From NCBI GenBank assembly GCA_950295325.1, contig OX485805.1, positions 46,090,758 through 46,154,757 of the forward strand: a stretch of DNA of 64,000 nt, given 5' to 3'. Below, one piece after another: positions 12,411 through 24,513 of the stretch. Below the pieces are notes generated by a model. It searched no databases, was not told where the DNA came from, and was given only the letters and a program-made list of their open reading frames with translations. Source of the stretch: Polytrichum commune (taxonomy: Eukaryota > Streptophyta > Polytrichopsida > Polytrichales > Polytrichaceae). Numbering within the stretch: position 1 is the first letter of the stretch; each line of letters begins with the position of its first letter. Both the position numbers and the translations under genes were made by a program.

Positions 12411-15400
12411 TTCCACGGGTAATAAAATTCCAATGTGGCGATAGACACTCAATGTAAAGTGAAAGTGGACCATGTTGAGGGACCTCAACATATGTTTGGG
12501 TTAGGGTTCCCACATGGCAATATAGAATTTCCAGGAGGTAATGGCGATTCGATTGATTGACATTGTGGAGTGATCCTTAGCATGTGAAGCCCCAACAAGC
12601 TATGGTGCCCACGGCCACACACCCTTACACAATAAGGGGTTTGAATGAGTAACGATTCAAAGTGCTGAAAATTATTGTGCTTCAAGCTAGTTGTTCAAAA
12701 AAGGAAAAAACCAAGGATATGGAGCTCACTTCATAATAAGCACCTACACAAGACGAGCTAACAATCTCTCAATAGAGAGTTTTCTCAAAGGAGGATCAAA
12801 CCTAGGGTTTTGTCTCCCTTTGAGGGATTTTACAGATAACTCTAATGCACCAATAAGGATCCATGTCTCTAACAAGGGAGGCTAGGATGTGAGTGGTGTT
12901 TGGTGAGCCACAATACATGAGTAGTTTGAGAATAAATACGAATTTTGGAATCCACGCCGCTCATATCTTAGCATTCCCCAATGACTACCGTAGTCAAAGT
13001 TGATTTGGTTTGAATCTCGTAGATATTATAGATTTATATGCCATAACCCAGTTGAAGCGGGTCATTTTCAAATTTTGATGGTTTTCATTTGATGTTTGAT
13101 ATTTATAATCTCATCCATAGTAGTATTAGAAGGTTATATCTGTGACAAGTTGGTTATTACCTGTAACTACCTTCTCCTTCCTCCAGACTCAATAAGGAGA
13201 AGGTCAACCAAGGAAGAAGCAAGCTATTTGCATATGTAGAAGTTTGGCACAATTTCAATGTAGGAACAATTGGCGTTTTGTATCACTGAAACTTTGAGAG
13301 AGAGTTTGGGTGAATAGATGGTAGGCTAGTCCCAAGTGAGATGCTTGAGGACATAAGAATCAGGCGAATGAAGCCAAGTGATGGACTCTAAAACTTATTG
13401 ACAACTTTGATAATGAGAGTGAATAGCTTTGATGGGCAATTATCTTGAGGTGTTATAAGCGGCATATTGATTGATGGTTGTGTGAATTTGGTAGTGTATG
13501 AGAGATATGTGTGCATAAGAGTATCGGCTACAAGTATGGTATGAGTGATCGGATTATCTAGAGCACAAATAAGTTGAGTGAAGGCTATAAGAGCCATAGT
13601 TGATACAATTGAGATACATATGGCAATAGCCTTGTGAGAAAAGGATTATTGAGAAAGAAGACAAGTTTGATGAGGGTATGATTGAAAGAAAGATCATGAA
13701 GATAATACTTCAAGGGCAATCAAATTGTGAGTGACATTGAAGATGAAATTAAATGTATATATAAACAAATCAATCTTTGGCGATAGGCCAAGAAGGAGTA
13801 AGGAGTAGAAACTCGAATAAAAGCTTGGAGTAATGGAACCAATTAAGATACTACGCTTACAAGTGTTGTGATTAAGAGTGCAAGAGTCTCAAAAAGAATG
13901 GCCCATCATTATAAAAAGTGAAAGATTGAAGGATGTGAAGGATAAAGAAGAGTCGAGTTGGTAGAATCCATGGCGATAGACAATATGCATATTAAATTAA
14001 TGAATGCTTAAGGCCTGTAAAAATGAGTAATAAGGCTATGAGAATGAATCAGGTTTAGTGATGGGTTAAGATTGAAAGGAAATGAGCATTGAGAAACATA
14101 ACATGGGAAAGATTGGTGACTATAAGCATGTGAATCAATTCATTCATCTTGTGAAAAGAGTGAGGAGTAATTGACATATGAAGGGCGATAGCCTTGAGAA
14201 TACAAGGAAGTTAATTATGAAGTTTGAGATGAAGAGTCAGTAAGTCAAAGAAAGGGCAATGGCCTTATAGAGATTGAATATTGGCATGACTAATGAAAGG
14301 TAGAGAGAAAGTAAACTCCCACATAGAGAGGGGAAGTCAATACCCTAGTGAGGGCGAGAGAATTCAATGAAGGCTTGGATGGGCATTGATGAGATTAGAG
14401 AAAGTTGAAAGGCCATAGCTAAGCTTTAGGCAAAGAGATAGTTGGCAAATGAAAGACACTACCGGAAGGTCAGAATGTAGCTAGACTATAGCCTAGTGCA
14501 TTCGTTGCACCTTCTCAAAGCACGCAAAGAGTCTACATGCAGAGACGACGAAGAATAAATTTATTTTGGGGCAACTATAGGCTGCATAGGATATTACCTT
14601 GGTAGAATACATATTTTAGCGCACTCAAGTAAGCTTGTGACCAATGGAGATTGTTTGATTACATGAAATCATGTTGATTCATATGAACAAAGGTTATAGC
14701 CTATTTTGTTAACTCGTGTGGTTGATTCTTGAGACAATTTGTCAGGTCCACCGCACACAAAGGTGGTGATTACAATTGTATGATGTTTGTAAGTTGATTA
14801 AGGGAAACTTACTTTGAGATTATCACAAGCATAAATCTCGACCATCAAAGACTATGCGATTACTCAAAAAAATTACCCCAAATGTTCTCATGACTATGAG
14901 CCATTGACAATTTGCCAAGGTTTTGAGCTTCACAACTGACATAGATGATGGAATTAGAGTGCTAGAAGTCCATGCACATAGAATAACATTACACATCATT
15001 GAGAAAACACCCATGACCTAGAAGATTGTGAATTAAACTTAATGAAGAAGGAATGAATGAGTAAAAAACATAAATTGTGATTAGAAACCTTAATCTAATG
15101 CGACGTTGATTCTCATAAACACTAGCTCAATCTTCCTTAAGATTTAGTTGTTTTCCTTGAATTAGTTTAAGTGATAGAAAACACTTAACATACTTTCTTA
15201 TAGAGGGTGAACTCAAGTAATATTGTATGATTGACATAAATAGCTTGCACATTTACAGGTTCTTGTGTGCTAATAATGAGGAAAACATTATGCTTACTCA
15301 AGTGTCACATGGTGTGTTTTTTTTTAATAAAAAACTTCCTAACACATTAAACATGCAATGAGGTTTAAGTAAATCTATACTAACGCATGAATTATGGACA

Positions 15401-15810
15401 TGTAAAGTACTTCTTTTACCCACATTGTGTCTCAGAGTATGTATGATTAGAGTTTTATCATTGTGAGCCCAAAATGGTGCCCACATGTGGTGATTAACTC
15501 TTCGAAACCAATTTTAGTTTGACTTTGATGTGTTATGATTATTCACAAAACATAAAAAGAGTGAAGTGTGGTTTGGATTTAAGTTTAGGCATTAGAATGT
15601 GTTGTGTAGTTATTTCAAGGTTTGATTTCAATAAGAGGATGCCTTGATTATGTGAGTAGGGGGTAAGGTGAGGCAAGGTGAGCTCCGCGGGTTAAATGCC
15701 CACTTTTGGATCCACCTTGGTAGTTTAGGAAGAAGGAAGCTTGGTGGAAGGGGATTAGTCCCTACTTTGAAGGTGAAGGTTAAGGGATTGTGATTGGAGG
15801 TGCTAATCCT
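12411..15810. other. Purine-rich intergenic DNA
   Basis: No gene recognised. From about 13380 to 14480 the strand is G/A-rich with loosely repeated motifs like GGC(A/G)ATAGCC and GAGAATGAATCA, suggesting an old eroded tandem array. Stop-dense in all frames. Confidence 0.4.
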
Positions 15811-15845
15811 CTCCCTCTCTCCCTCTCTCCCTCTCTCCCTCTCTG
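15811..15845. repeat. (CTCTCCCT)n microsatellite
   Basis: About four CTCTCCCT units in a row, followed by looser CTCT-rich sequence. Confidence 0.9.
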
Positions 15846-16184
15846 CTACTTAAGGTGTTCTTTCTCTCATTTGCGACTCTCTCCATCAAGCGCTCTCAAG
15901 GGAGCAAGCTCTAAAGAGCTTGAGCCATGTGTGTGTTACATTAGTTTTTAGTGAAGTTAATTAGTTAAGCTCTCTCTCTCAAGGCCTCCCAAGTGAGGGA
16001 GTTCTAGAGCTTAAATTTGCACGTAGTGATTAGGTGGTAGTTGGTTAGAATAGTGTGTTAAATTAGCTCATGACTTAGAAGCAAAAGAAAGAAAAGAAAA
16101 GAAGAATTTAGAAGACCTTGATTAGCGGATGGGAGGGGTTGTATTAAGGTTAGCAAAGACTATAAGGTTAAGGAGTTGATTGCT

Positions 16185-16575
16185 AGAAGGGACCTCGGTT
16201 GGGCTTCAGCTAAGCAACTGATTACTGGAAGGTTAAGAGCGACTGCTGGAAGGTTAAGGAGCGACTGCTGGGAGGGCCTCGGCTTGGGCTTCAGCTAAGC
16301 AACTGACTGCTGTAAGGTTAAGCAGTTGACTGCTGGGAGGCACCTCGGTTGGTCTTCAGCTAAGCAGCGGACTGCTGGAAGGTTCAGCAGCTGACTGCTG
16401 GGAAGGCCCCGGCTTGGGCTTCAGCTAAGCAGTTGACTGCTGTAAGGTTAAGCAGCTGACTGCTGGGAGGGCCTCGGCTTGGGCTTCAGCTAAGCAACTG
16501 ACTGCTGTAAGGTTAAGCAGCTGAATGCTGGAAGGTTAAGGAGCGACTGCTGGAGGGGCCTCGGCTGGGTTTAAG
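16185..16575. repeat. GC-rich minisatellite, units about 65-78 bp
   Basis: The block GGGCTTCAGCTAAGCA recurs near 16201, 16278, 16351, 16415 and 16482, separated by GACTGCTG(T/G)(A/G)AGG modules that are themselves repeated (AAGCAGCTGACTGCTGG). It is a hierarchical array with two interleaved sub-units. The repeated CAGCTGACTGCTG/CAGCAG motifs are partly self-complementary. Confidence 0.88.
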
Positions 16576-16812
16576 TTATTTAGTTAGCTCTAATAAGTTA
16601 GGCTACTAGGGGGGGTTGTAGTTAGGATAATCCCTTGGGGGATTGCTAGGCCATACGAGATCCTTGCATGCCATCTTGGTTTTTAGGTAGAGTTGGATTT
16701 ATTAGGAAAGTAGAAGTGTGTGGGACTTTTAAATGTGTTGATGGTCACCCATTGAGGCAAGTGTTTTTAAACACTCGTACTTTTTGGTTGGAATATATTA
16801 CGTGCACAATTA

Positions 16813-16986
16813 ATGGAGACTGTGGAGGATCCTAGCAAGGACAAGATAAAGGAAGTAAAAATCAAGAAGTCTAGAGGGATCTCTTTAAGGGCATGTGTGG
16901 CCAAGGCCGCGGGTTGGACCCTTGAGAAATCGAATGCCGCTACGAGCAAGGATGCTCACAATAATAAAGCAAGTGAGTTAAGATGA
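16813..16986 (+). other. Small Lys-rich ORF, possible retroelement remnant
   Basis: A 57-codon frame starting METVEDPSKDK, basic and without a recognised domain. About 100 bp downstream is the sequence TTAAGGGGGG directly followed by TGG (17081-17093), which resembles the polypurine tract next to a 3' LTR. Together these hint at the remains of a non-autonomous LTR element, but no matching LTR was found. Confidence 0.2.
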
Positions 16987-17093
16987 AGTTAGGGCCTTGG
17001 ACATGAGAGCCATATAGCAATTCACGTATTGGTATTAGGAACTGAATGTGATTCTCAAAGCCATCACCCGGACTAGGACGCTTAAGGGGGGTG

Positions 17094-18463
17094 GATTTGG
17101 CCTCACAATCATATACTTCGTAAATCTTTCTCCAAATAATTGTTTTCTTCTATGTGCATGTTTTGATGGGAAGGAGAAAAAAAGACAAAAAGAAAAACCT
17201 TTGATGCATTATCAATTTTGGCCAAGACTTTTTGTCCATATTTACTTAAATTCTTGTTATACATGTGTTGTACTCAAACCCAATTTGAAACTTTGCATGT
17301 GAAACACTTATAATATGCATGGAAGTGTGTCCAACATGGTTACCAAGCTATGCATTGTATCTTCGGCCATGTTTATATATAAAGAGCCATAACTACGTAA
17401 ATTGTTTTGGGTTTTCTTTGCAATTGAATTTTCAATTTGTGCCAAAAAATACATACTACGTAAATTGACTCATTCAAGCTTCATGAATGAAAACGACTGT
17501 ATTCGAGGATACTATATTTGTATGCCTAGTACGGTCTTATGATATGCACATATCAAAGAGAGATGATGACAGTGTAGGGGGCTGGTGTGAATGAGGGACG
17601 CTTCACCTCGAGCATAGCTGCGAGCTCATATTGAACCCGAATTGCGTTTATAGAGGCTCGCTATGGTAAATGTGCTATTGCCTCCTTGCGGAGGTGGTCT
17701 CTATTGGGCACATATCAAACAAACATGGCCAACTTAATAGTATTTAAAGTCCAATTAACACCCCAAACTAGAGCCTAGCCACATAAGACAAATGATCACA
17801 TAAGGCATATAGCCCATCATTCATTGCTTACTTGCATCATTGGCACAATATTGATATTATCATTTTTCACACAATGTAATTCATGATACAATGGTTCCAT
17901 ATTCTTAGTTTTCAACATGTGATACCCGGGACTCAAATATGGCCTGGGCCATGAAACATCACATTAACCAACATTATTGCAATATGTCAACAATATGGTG
18001 GGTCACTAGACTAGGTGTGAAAAGGTATATTTCGTGACTTGAGGAAAAACTCTATAAATCAGCTCTCCTTTCATCAATGAAGATCGTTTAACCTCTCTTT
18101 TACTCTTGAAAATAAAATTGTTGAGGGCCCCAAAACTGCAAGGACTTTCATTTGGCAACACAATTCAATTTGGAAGGAATTAGTATATTGTAGCATTGTT
18201 CATTCATAACATAATTCAAATCCATAACAATGTTTTGTGGGACTGACAAAATTCCATGAAATGTGAGAAATGTTTAGGATTATTACGTGGAATACTATCA
18301 ATCCCATATAACATTGTTATGGGTCTGAATAATGTTTTGTTACCTTCAAGATTGAGTAGTTAATTAATCTCGGAAGTTTCTTACATATGAATCGTCAGTC
18401 CTCTGCTATGTACTTAAGAGAACTCAAATCGCATGTGAAAATGACTATATGAAGAAACAACGC
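17094..18463. other. Intergenic, no gene recognised
   Basis: AT-rich with a slightly GC-richer patch at 17570-17710. No coding region, RNA gene or bounded element was identified. Confidence 0.4.
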
Positions 18464-18819
18464 CACTAAATAGTCTTGACATTGTGAGCCAAACTCACTT
18501 TCTAGAGTCCATGCTAATTATGGTAATGAGAATTAATGTGGGCCACAATCACTTTCAAACCACGCTATTTTCTAGTACAAAATGAGCGAGGACCATATTA
18601 AAAAAACTAGATAACTAAAGTGGAATAACACGTTCTTTTATGCTACTTGTGACCTATACCTAATATTTGATGTGTTGGTTAGAAGTCTTCATAAAGATAC
18701 AACGAAAAGACCTAGGTCGTGGACCCACTTCAATTCCACCTTGACTACACAATTGGTGTGGCCCATGCTAATTATTCCCACGCCAAGTTTCTACCCACAC
18801 TAATAGGACTATTTAGTGT
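18464..18819. mobile_element. MITE family U, copy 1
   Basis: The left end CACTAAATAGTC and the right end GGACTATTTAGTG are inverted. The interior has alternating ATTAATGTGGGCC and GAGAATTAGTG-like blocks, which recur in the copy at 39010-39354. Target duplication unclear; non-coding. Confidence 0.7.
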
Positions 18820-18985
18820 ACCTTTATAGTACTTCACAAGCCTTTTATTCTCACCGGCTTTCAAAAAGAGAACACTATGTGGGCCCCATGGCTCCTATCC
18901 CTGAGTTACGGTATTATTATGTGTACAACCTCGGTCTTCAAGAGTGTATCTAAATTCACCCCACATGATCTTACTACTTCCTCAA

Positions 18986-19348
18986 CTACAAAATATGATA
19001 TTTAGTGTTAGATACACTAAATATCACTAACCCTATGAAAGTAAGTAACATTAAATGTAAACTCAAACACTAAATATCATCTATGGGAATATGTGAAAGT
19101 TACATGCACGAATTTAGTGTTTAGTAGGAAAGAGGTGGCAACAAGGAAGGCGATTGACTGTTTCCAGGAAAGAGGTGGCAACAAGGAAGGCAATTGACTG
19201 TTTCCAGGAAAGAGGTGGCAACAAGGAAGGCGGCGGCAATGCATTTATGTCTAACACTAATTATCAAAGAATTGAAAATTAGTGTTGAACAAAGTAGGGT
19301 AGTAAAACACTAAATCTAATCAAACACTAAATATCATATTTGGTGTAG
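18986..19348. mobile_element. MITE family T, copy 1 (363 bp)
   Basis: The left end CTACAAAATATGATATTTAG and the right end ACTAAATATCATATTTGG (then TGTAG) are inverted. The core GATATTTAGTGT is shared with copies at 19603, 27852, 29479, 33689, 59022 and 59496. It carries an internal 40-bp tandem repeat (19127-19231). Confidence 0.82.
19127..19231. repeat. 40-bp tandem repeat inside MITE T1
   Basis: Units start GGAAAGAGGTGGCAACAAGG at 19127, 19167 and 19207, exactly 40 bp apart, with one difference between the first two units. Near-identity implies recent expansion. Confidence 0.95.
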
Positions 19349-19602
19349 CCCCAATTGCCCAACTTTGGCTTCCGGTTAACTTCATGGGTGTCGAGGACAA
19401 TGTCAAGAAGTCATCGGAGTGAAGTGACCATACAATCGGTAACAATGACTATGTAACCCATCATTTTGGAGTTGATACTTGTTGCATGTCTCCCTTTGCA
19501 AGTTTGGCTTGAGATGGTTTTCCCTTAATAAGCGAGGTGAAATTACGGTCTCCGACTCCCCACCACTTCCTTTTGCATTTTCAAGAACCTCATTCGTGTT
19601 AA

Positions 19603-19996
19603 AAACACTAAAACGTGGTATTTAGTGTCGGTAACCAATTCTAATTGTCATGCTCAATACCAATTGTAAGTTGCGGTGTAGTTTCACCAACACTAATTGT
19701 TGACCTGACGTTACTTGTCATTCCTTGTAATTTTTTTTTGGGAGGGGGGGGATTCTAGATTTACATCGTTGCAATTCTTTGTCAATTACCAAGTGATATT
19801 TCATCCAAAATTTAACCATCCATGACAACATTTCTTCACAAGTTGGTGATGAGAGAATGTAGGGTTTTTGGTCAATGGATGAACTCGTCCATCATGCATG
19901 ACAATATTTGTTCAGTTATTCATACGAAGTGTCATCTAAAAAGTTACCCTAATTTCATAAAATACCATAAGACACTAAATATCATACTTAGTGTAG
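19603..19996. mobile_element. MITE family T, copy 2
   Basis: The left inverted end ACACTAAAACGTGGTATTTA continues GTGTC; the right end GACACTAAATATCATACTTA continues GTGTAG. The interior (for example CATCCATGACAA, GTCAATGGATGAA and TTTGTTCA blocks) aligns along its length with copy 4 at 29479-29858, so these two are full-length relatives. Non-coding. Confidence 0.85.
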
Positions 19997-20268
19997 CACC
20001 TGTTATAGGAGGACGTGGGGTGGGGGTAATTTAGATAAATAAATGAATAATAAAAACCCATGACCTATATAAGCTATGGATATCTAAGCTTGTTTGCTAC
20101 CTTCTAACCAAAATGAAAAAAAGAAAAAAAAGCCTTGCGGATGCAAAATCCTCCTTCAATGCGATACGCAAGACTTTGTTGAAGCTTCATCATGCACAAT
20201 AAAAGCACGTTAGTTGAAGCTCAAAAAGGACCATAGCCCAGGCCTCATAAAAGTGGGTGTTTGCATAA

Positions 20269-20532
20269 ATTAAATATATTAGCTCAATTTATGTACGCCA
20301 TGCCTCTGGGGAGCCTAAAATAAGCATTTTCAATAAATGGCTGGAAAATACTCAAAATAGGACATTGGAGTGTGTTTCATATGGCGTTGTGTGTGGCATG
20401 TTTTATTGTGTTCACAATGAGAAGGCTCTGATCAACGAAGATGACTATCAGGAGCGCGAAACGTGTGTCGAATTGCGCAGACTCATCGTCGAGACATGTC
20501 CTGGACGTTTTTCAAATGATTTTTTCCCTTAA
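20269..20532 (+). pseudogene. Ulp1-like protease ORF fragment (tentative)
   Basis: An 87-codon stop-to-stop frame with codon-like composition that lacks an upstream ATG. It contains NKWLENTQNRTLECVSYG, then VVCGMFYCVHNEKALI, and ends ELRRLIVETCPGRFSND. The CG-F-C block followed by a Leu/Arg-rich helix resembles the catalytic-Cys end of Ulp1/SENP (C48) proteases, which certain plant Mutator and CACTA elements carry. The His and Asp parts of the active site are not visible nearby, so this is at most a C-terminal exon or relic. It could also be an unrelated gene fragment. Confidence 0.3.
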
Positions 20533-21370
20533 TCTATGTGCATCACTCTAATTATTTTATGCTTTTTATGCATTTATTTACAGAACGCCTAATTTAATGA
20601 GGCATGCCGGAGCCTATCTTTCCACCTTCTACAATTTTGTGGATTTTTCATCCGAGGTATGCATCACCCGTTATTGCATGCGATGTAAAGAATCAAAAGC
20701 ACTCAAGTATGAAACAACGGTAATACTCCCCCTATGTACACTTCCCTTTGGATATCATCTCAACACTTGTGATTCTTCCATTTTACAAAAAAGTAAAGTC
20801 AAAATTCAACCAAGTAGAATGAAAGTGGCTTTCAAAACTTTGTTGAAAGTTTGAACTTAAATGTCTTGTGTTTTTTAACTTCAAGAATGATACCAACACC
20901 AAGAGTTTGTGAGGAACTTTAGAGTTACGTTTATGGACCATCCTTTTATTCTTCTCAAGAATTTACATCATGTCCCCCCCCCCCATTATGTGAACGTGGT
21001 AAGAGGCACAAAGGAATGAATATATTCGCTTCTAGTATCATCATACCTTCCTCATGCAATGGATAAGAATCTTAAAAACGTAAAGATCTTGTAGGGACCA
21101 TAGATTCCATCTCTCTAAACCCAAGGGGAGTCAACGCAATATTTATCCACTTTGATACGATTGGTTGCATGTATGTTCTCATTTCGTCGTAACTTTACCA
21201 TGGTTAAGATTAGTGAGCTTTGAATGGACACTTCTAGATAGAATAGGACACACGTAATTAATAAGAGATGTTTACAAATCTATTCCCTTTCCTCGTAATT
21301 TTTGGAGCTCATAACAATCTATTATTCAATCTTAGAATGGATGTTCTCCTTGTTATTAGATGGATAGTAA

Positions 21371-21869
21371 GGGCCATCTAACACACGAGACTGAGAGCCC
21401 GTGACCATTACACTTCAAGCACTCTCGTTAGTGGAAAAGGTGGAGCCGGTCCAAGTTCGCTTCACACTACGCTTGAGGGACCAACGGAGTATGGTGAATG
21501 AACGATGGACGTGAGGTCTATATGGATTCTTGCATGGCATTGAATGGATCATGTTTCATGGTCACTTGGACTATTTTCAAAAACCACCCCTTGGAGGCAG
21601 GCCCAGTACAAACCGGGAGACCATGGCACTCCGAATGCTCACAACCATTGATTTATTCTATTTTACCATGTGTGATAACCCGCATGAATAAAAATTCATT
21701 GAAATAGCATTTAGTTGAGGACCCGCTCACATATGACTTCCCACTACACTTGAGGGTCCATGACCACACTACATGATTTTGGAGGTGTGTTAAGTTGGCC
21801 TTTGGACACTCTCTTTTGGGCTGTCACAATTTCATGGTCACGGCTCTTGGCTTGTGTTTGAAATGGCCC
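21371..21869. mobile_element. GGGCCACTTC Harbinger-like MITE, copy A (499 bp)
   Basis: The left end GGGCCATCTAACACACGAGA (continuing GCCCGTGACCAT) and the right end ATGGTCACGGCTCTTGGC...GGCCC are inverted repeats of about 38 bp. Flanking triplets are TAA and TTA. It aligns along its length with copies B (34668, inverted) and C (35575). The ORF at 21498-21707 inside is not conserved in the other copies and is not coding. Confidence 0.87.
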
Positions 21870-22678
21870 TTATTATCACATTTGCTGTGACACCCACCAG
21901 TGAAATCTTTGAAAGTTTGGGAGTAGAGCAGACCACCAAGTCTCAAAACTAAATGTATGTAAATAGAATAGTATGCACCTTGACCTATTTCACACATGCT
22001 TCTACTAGTGAACCACCCCCTAACACTATCCCACGTACACTTGTAGAAAGAAAACTAAATGAAACGACAAATACTTTAAATGGAATTAGTCTAAAAAAAA
22101 CACGTATAACATTACCTGCTCGTACTCTCCCTCCCTCCCAATTGAGTCCCTCCCATGCTTCTTTCCTTGTAATTCTCTCCTCTTCTCTCCTGCCTCCTTC
22201 CTACCATATGCATTCTTTGAGTATTTCCTTGTCCTCATATAGAAAGAAAAGAAAAAATATGTTTGTATCTAAGTACTAGCATGAATGTGAGCCCCATTGG
22301 CCCTATGTTGATCGCGGTGTTTTGTGATGCAACATAAGGTGTTACGCCTCAATATGCACATTCAATACTAGTCCATAAATGTAGACTAGAGAACAAACAA
22401 TCTGTCTCAGACCTTCAAGACCTAGCAGAACCAAACAACCCATCTCACATCTCGGTGCACCCCAACATATAAAGAATGCAACTTTACTAGATAAACCCCA
22501 CTAAAAAACTACCACATACTACCGGTTACCGGTTAACCGGCTATCTGTTACTAATATAATGTCTGCTCCCTGAAAAGGGTGAAGTAGTTCTACATCTAAC
22601 ACCATTGCCCTAGGGCCTAGCTAAGGATGTTCTACGAACATACACTCTAGTCACTCCAACCTCCTCCGGAGATTGGAG

Positions 22679-22704
22679 TTCTTCTTCTTCTTCTTCTTCT
22701 TCTT
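22679..22704. repeat. (TTC)n microsatellite
   Basis: Eight to nine TTC units on the plus strand. Confidence 0.95.
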
Positions 22705-22859
22705 ACGCCTCCTTTGGGAGGTGAGCTCTAGTGGTGTACTAGTTATCCCATTTCATTAGGGTGGGGGGACGGGGGACTTGTTTATTGTCTAGTTTTCTTT
22801 TGTTTAGGAGTACATATGTGAGGTATTTGATGGCATTCTGATGTATATTTTCCATGAGG

Positions 22860-23440
22860 GTTTTAATGGTGGAATTTTGGGATTTTTAGTTTGGTAAGTT
22901 TATCTATGAAGTGTTTGTGCACAACTTCTCTTACTCCAACTGTGATGGTAATGAGGGGGTTGGTCTTCCATTCATTGTTTTGTATGGTGTTAATTAATGG
23001 GTCGTATATGGTGTGCTTGTGTGTGAGGGCTTGTTCAGGGAATATGTCGTGGCAGAATGTGAATTCGATGAATTGGACTATGTGTGTGGGAGAGGGTGAT
23101 ATAGGTGTTTGTGTTTGGTTTGGGGCTCCAATTATGCATAAGATGTCCGGTCTTAGTTTGGCTTGGCATTGACATTTTGTGTGTGGGCATGTGCATTTAA
23201 GAAGTCATTATGGGATTGTTTGGTCTAGTGGTTGATTGTTAAGATTGCATGCATTGGTCAGTGTGAAGAACTAGGTGTTTTTGTTGGCTTGTAGTGTATG
23301 GGCAATGAGGTGTACCACTTTGTTATGTCGTGCAATTCATAAGCCCTTTAGATATGGGTTTTTGCATGTTGATAAGAGGTGGGACCATGTGTCTTTGTCG
23401 TTGTTATGGCATAGTGTATAGTTGGGATTTTGGTGTGTGA
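22860..23440 (-). pseudogene. Non-LTR retrotransposon endonuclease relic (RLE type)
   Basis: One minus-strand frame runs through the whole interval with only a few stops. It begins with a zinc-finger-like LCHNNDKDTWSHLLSTCKN, followed by IARHNKVVHLIAHTLQ, a CTCPHTKCQCQ stretch, then RPDILCIIG, IVQFIEFTFCHDIFPEQ, LTHKHTIYDPLINTI, WKTNPLITITVGVRE and VHKHFIDKL. The order C..C-H-C finger, RHN motif, and PD...E/D core fits the restriction-like endonuclease at the C-terminus of early-branching non-LTR retrotransposons (R2/NeSL/CRE group). The usual plant L1 and RTE elements have an APE endonuclease instead. No reverse transcriptase was identified upstream on the minus strand, so the copy is heavily truncated. 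It is dead because of internal stops. Confidence 0.6.
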
Positions 23441-23579
23441 GAGGCCATAAGATTTTTTTTCCTCATATACATTATATTGAGTTAGCCTTCTACTTGGTTC
23501 CAAGCTTATGAACGTGTGTTTTGATCAAAACAACATAGGATTGATGAATTAGCCACCAAATGTAAAAGGTGAACTACTA

Positions 23580-24511
23580 CAGTCCTACCTCTTCAATATG
23601 GCACCTTTGGGAAATGAGAAAATCATCGTATTATTGAGGTGTTGCATATTCAATAATATGAAAATTGGACCTCTTTGTCATAATAATGAGATATTTCATG
23701 AAAACAAACATTATGTATTCTATCACATATATAAAATAATATTCTTTCAAATGCATTTACAAATATTTAAAATTTTCTCATGAAATCTATGTAGACTTGA
23801 ACAAGGAATCAATAGTCCGTTGATGTTGCCAATTCAAATTAGCAACATATTTCTTATTGAGCTTTTCCAATATGGCCTACAGTTTCTTTACATATGCATG
23901 AGTAAGATCTATTGGGTTGTCCTTAAAAAATGTAACTAACAATTAAGCGTGATGTTGAGCACTTGCCAATCTCATAGTAGGTGGAGGTCTCTCATCAACA
24001 TCTAAAGAGTCCAAGGGCTTTGCATTAAGGTCAAAACTAGGTGGCTCTATTTCTATCCCAAGGCCATATCAATCAGCTTTGACATGTATTATTCAACTTC
24101 AATGTTGTCTTCACCTTCCATTATTAGATAAATCTTCAAATGGCATCTCATCTTGTCCAAGTTGATATTTTGATACGAGGAGTGCTTGATCTTCGGACTC
24201 CTTGGTCAGTCTTGATTTTTCTCATCGATCCTCATTTCCCATGTTTTAACATCATTTTACATTAAATTTTCTTTTATCCAAATTTCATATGTGAAAGTTA
24301 CATAAACATAAAATCAAGTATGTACTTATACATGTGTGGGATTTGTCATGTATGCATTTATTACCTCTATAATTTGATATTTTGGGGGACCATGAGTGTC
24401 AACAATTGTATTATAGAGGTAGATTCTAACTATAAAATTTGGTTTGCAAAATTTGTGTCATTATGTTGAGGTTGTCGTATTATTGAGCATTGTATTAAAT
24501 AGGTAGGACTA
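23580..24511 (-). mobile_element. Pogo/Lemi-like element E1 (932 bp, deleted)
   Basis: The left end is CAGTCCTACCTCTTCAATAT; the right end read inwards is TAGTCCTACCTATTTAATAC. Both continue with a subterminal CAATAATACGA(CA) block. TA lies on each side (23578-23579 and 24512-24513). Inside, the minus strand (23793-24060) encodes a transposase C-terminus-like stretch: SLDVDERPPPT, FFKDNPIDLTHAYVKKL and ILEKLNKKYVANLNWQHQ. It is an internally deleted copy that keeps only the C-terminal coding part. A more conservative reading is that E1 and E2 (25630-26830) are fragments of one larger element. Confidence 0.72.
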
Positions 24512-24513
24512 TA

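Noticed and set aside
17081-17100. Polypurine tract followed by a 3' LTR
   Set aside because: TTAAGGGGGG then TGG looks suggestive, but no second LTR copy or primer-binding site could be found, so no LTR element was called.
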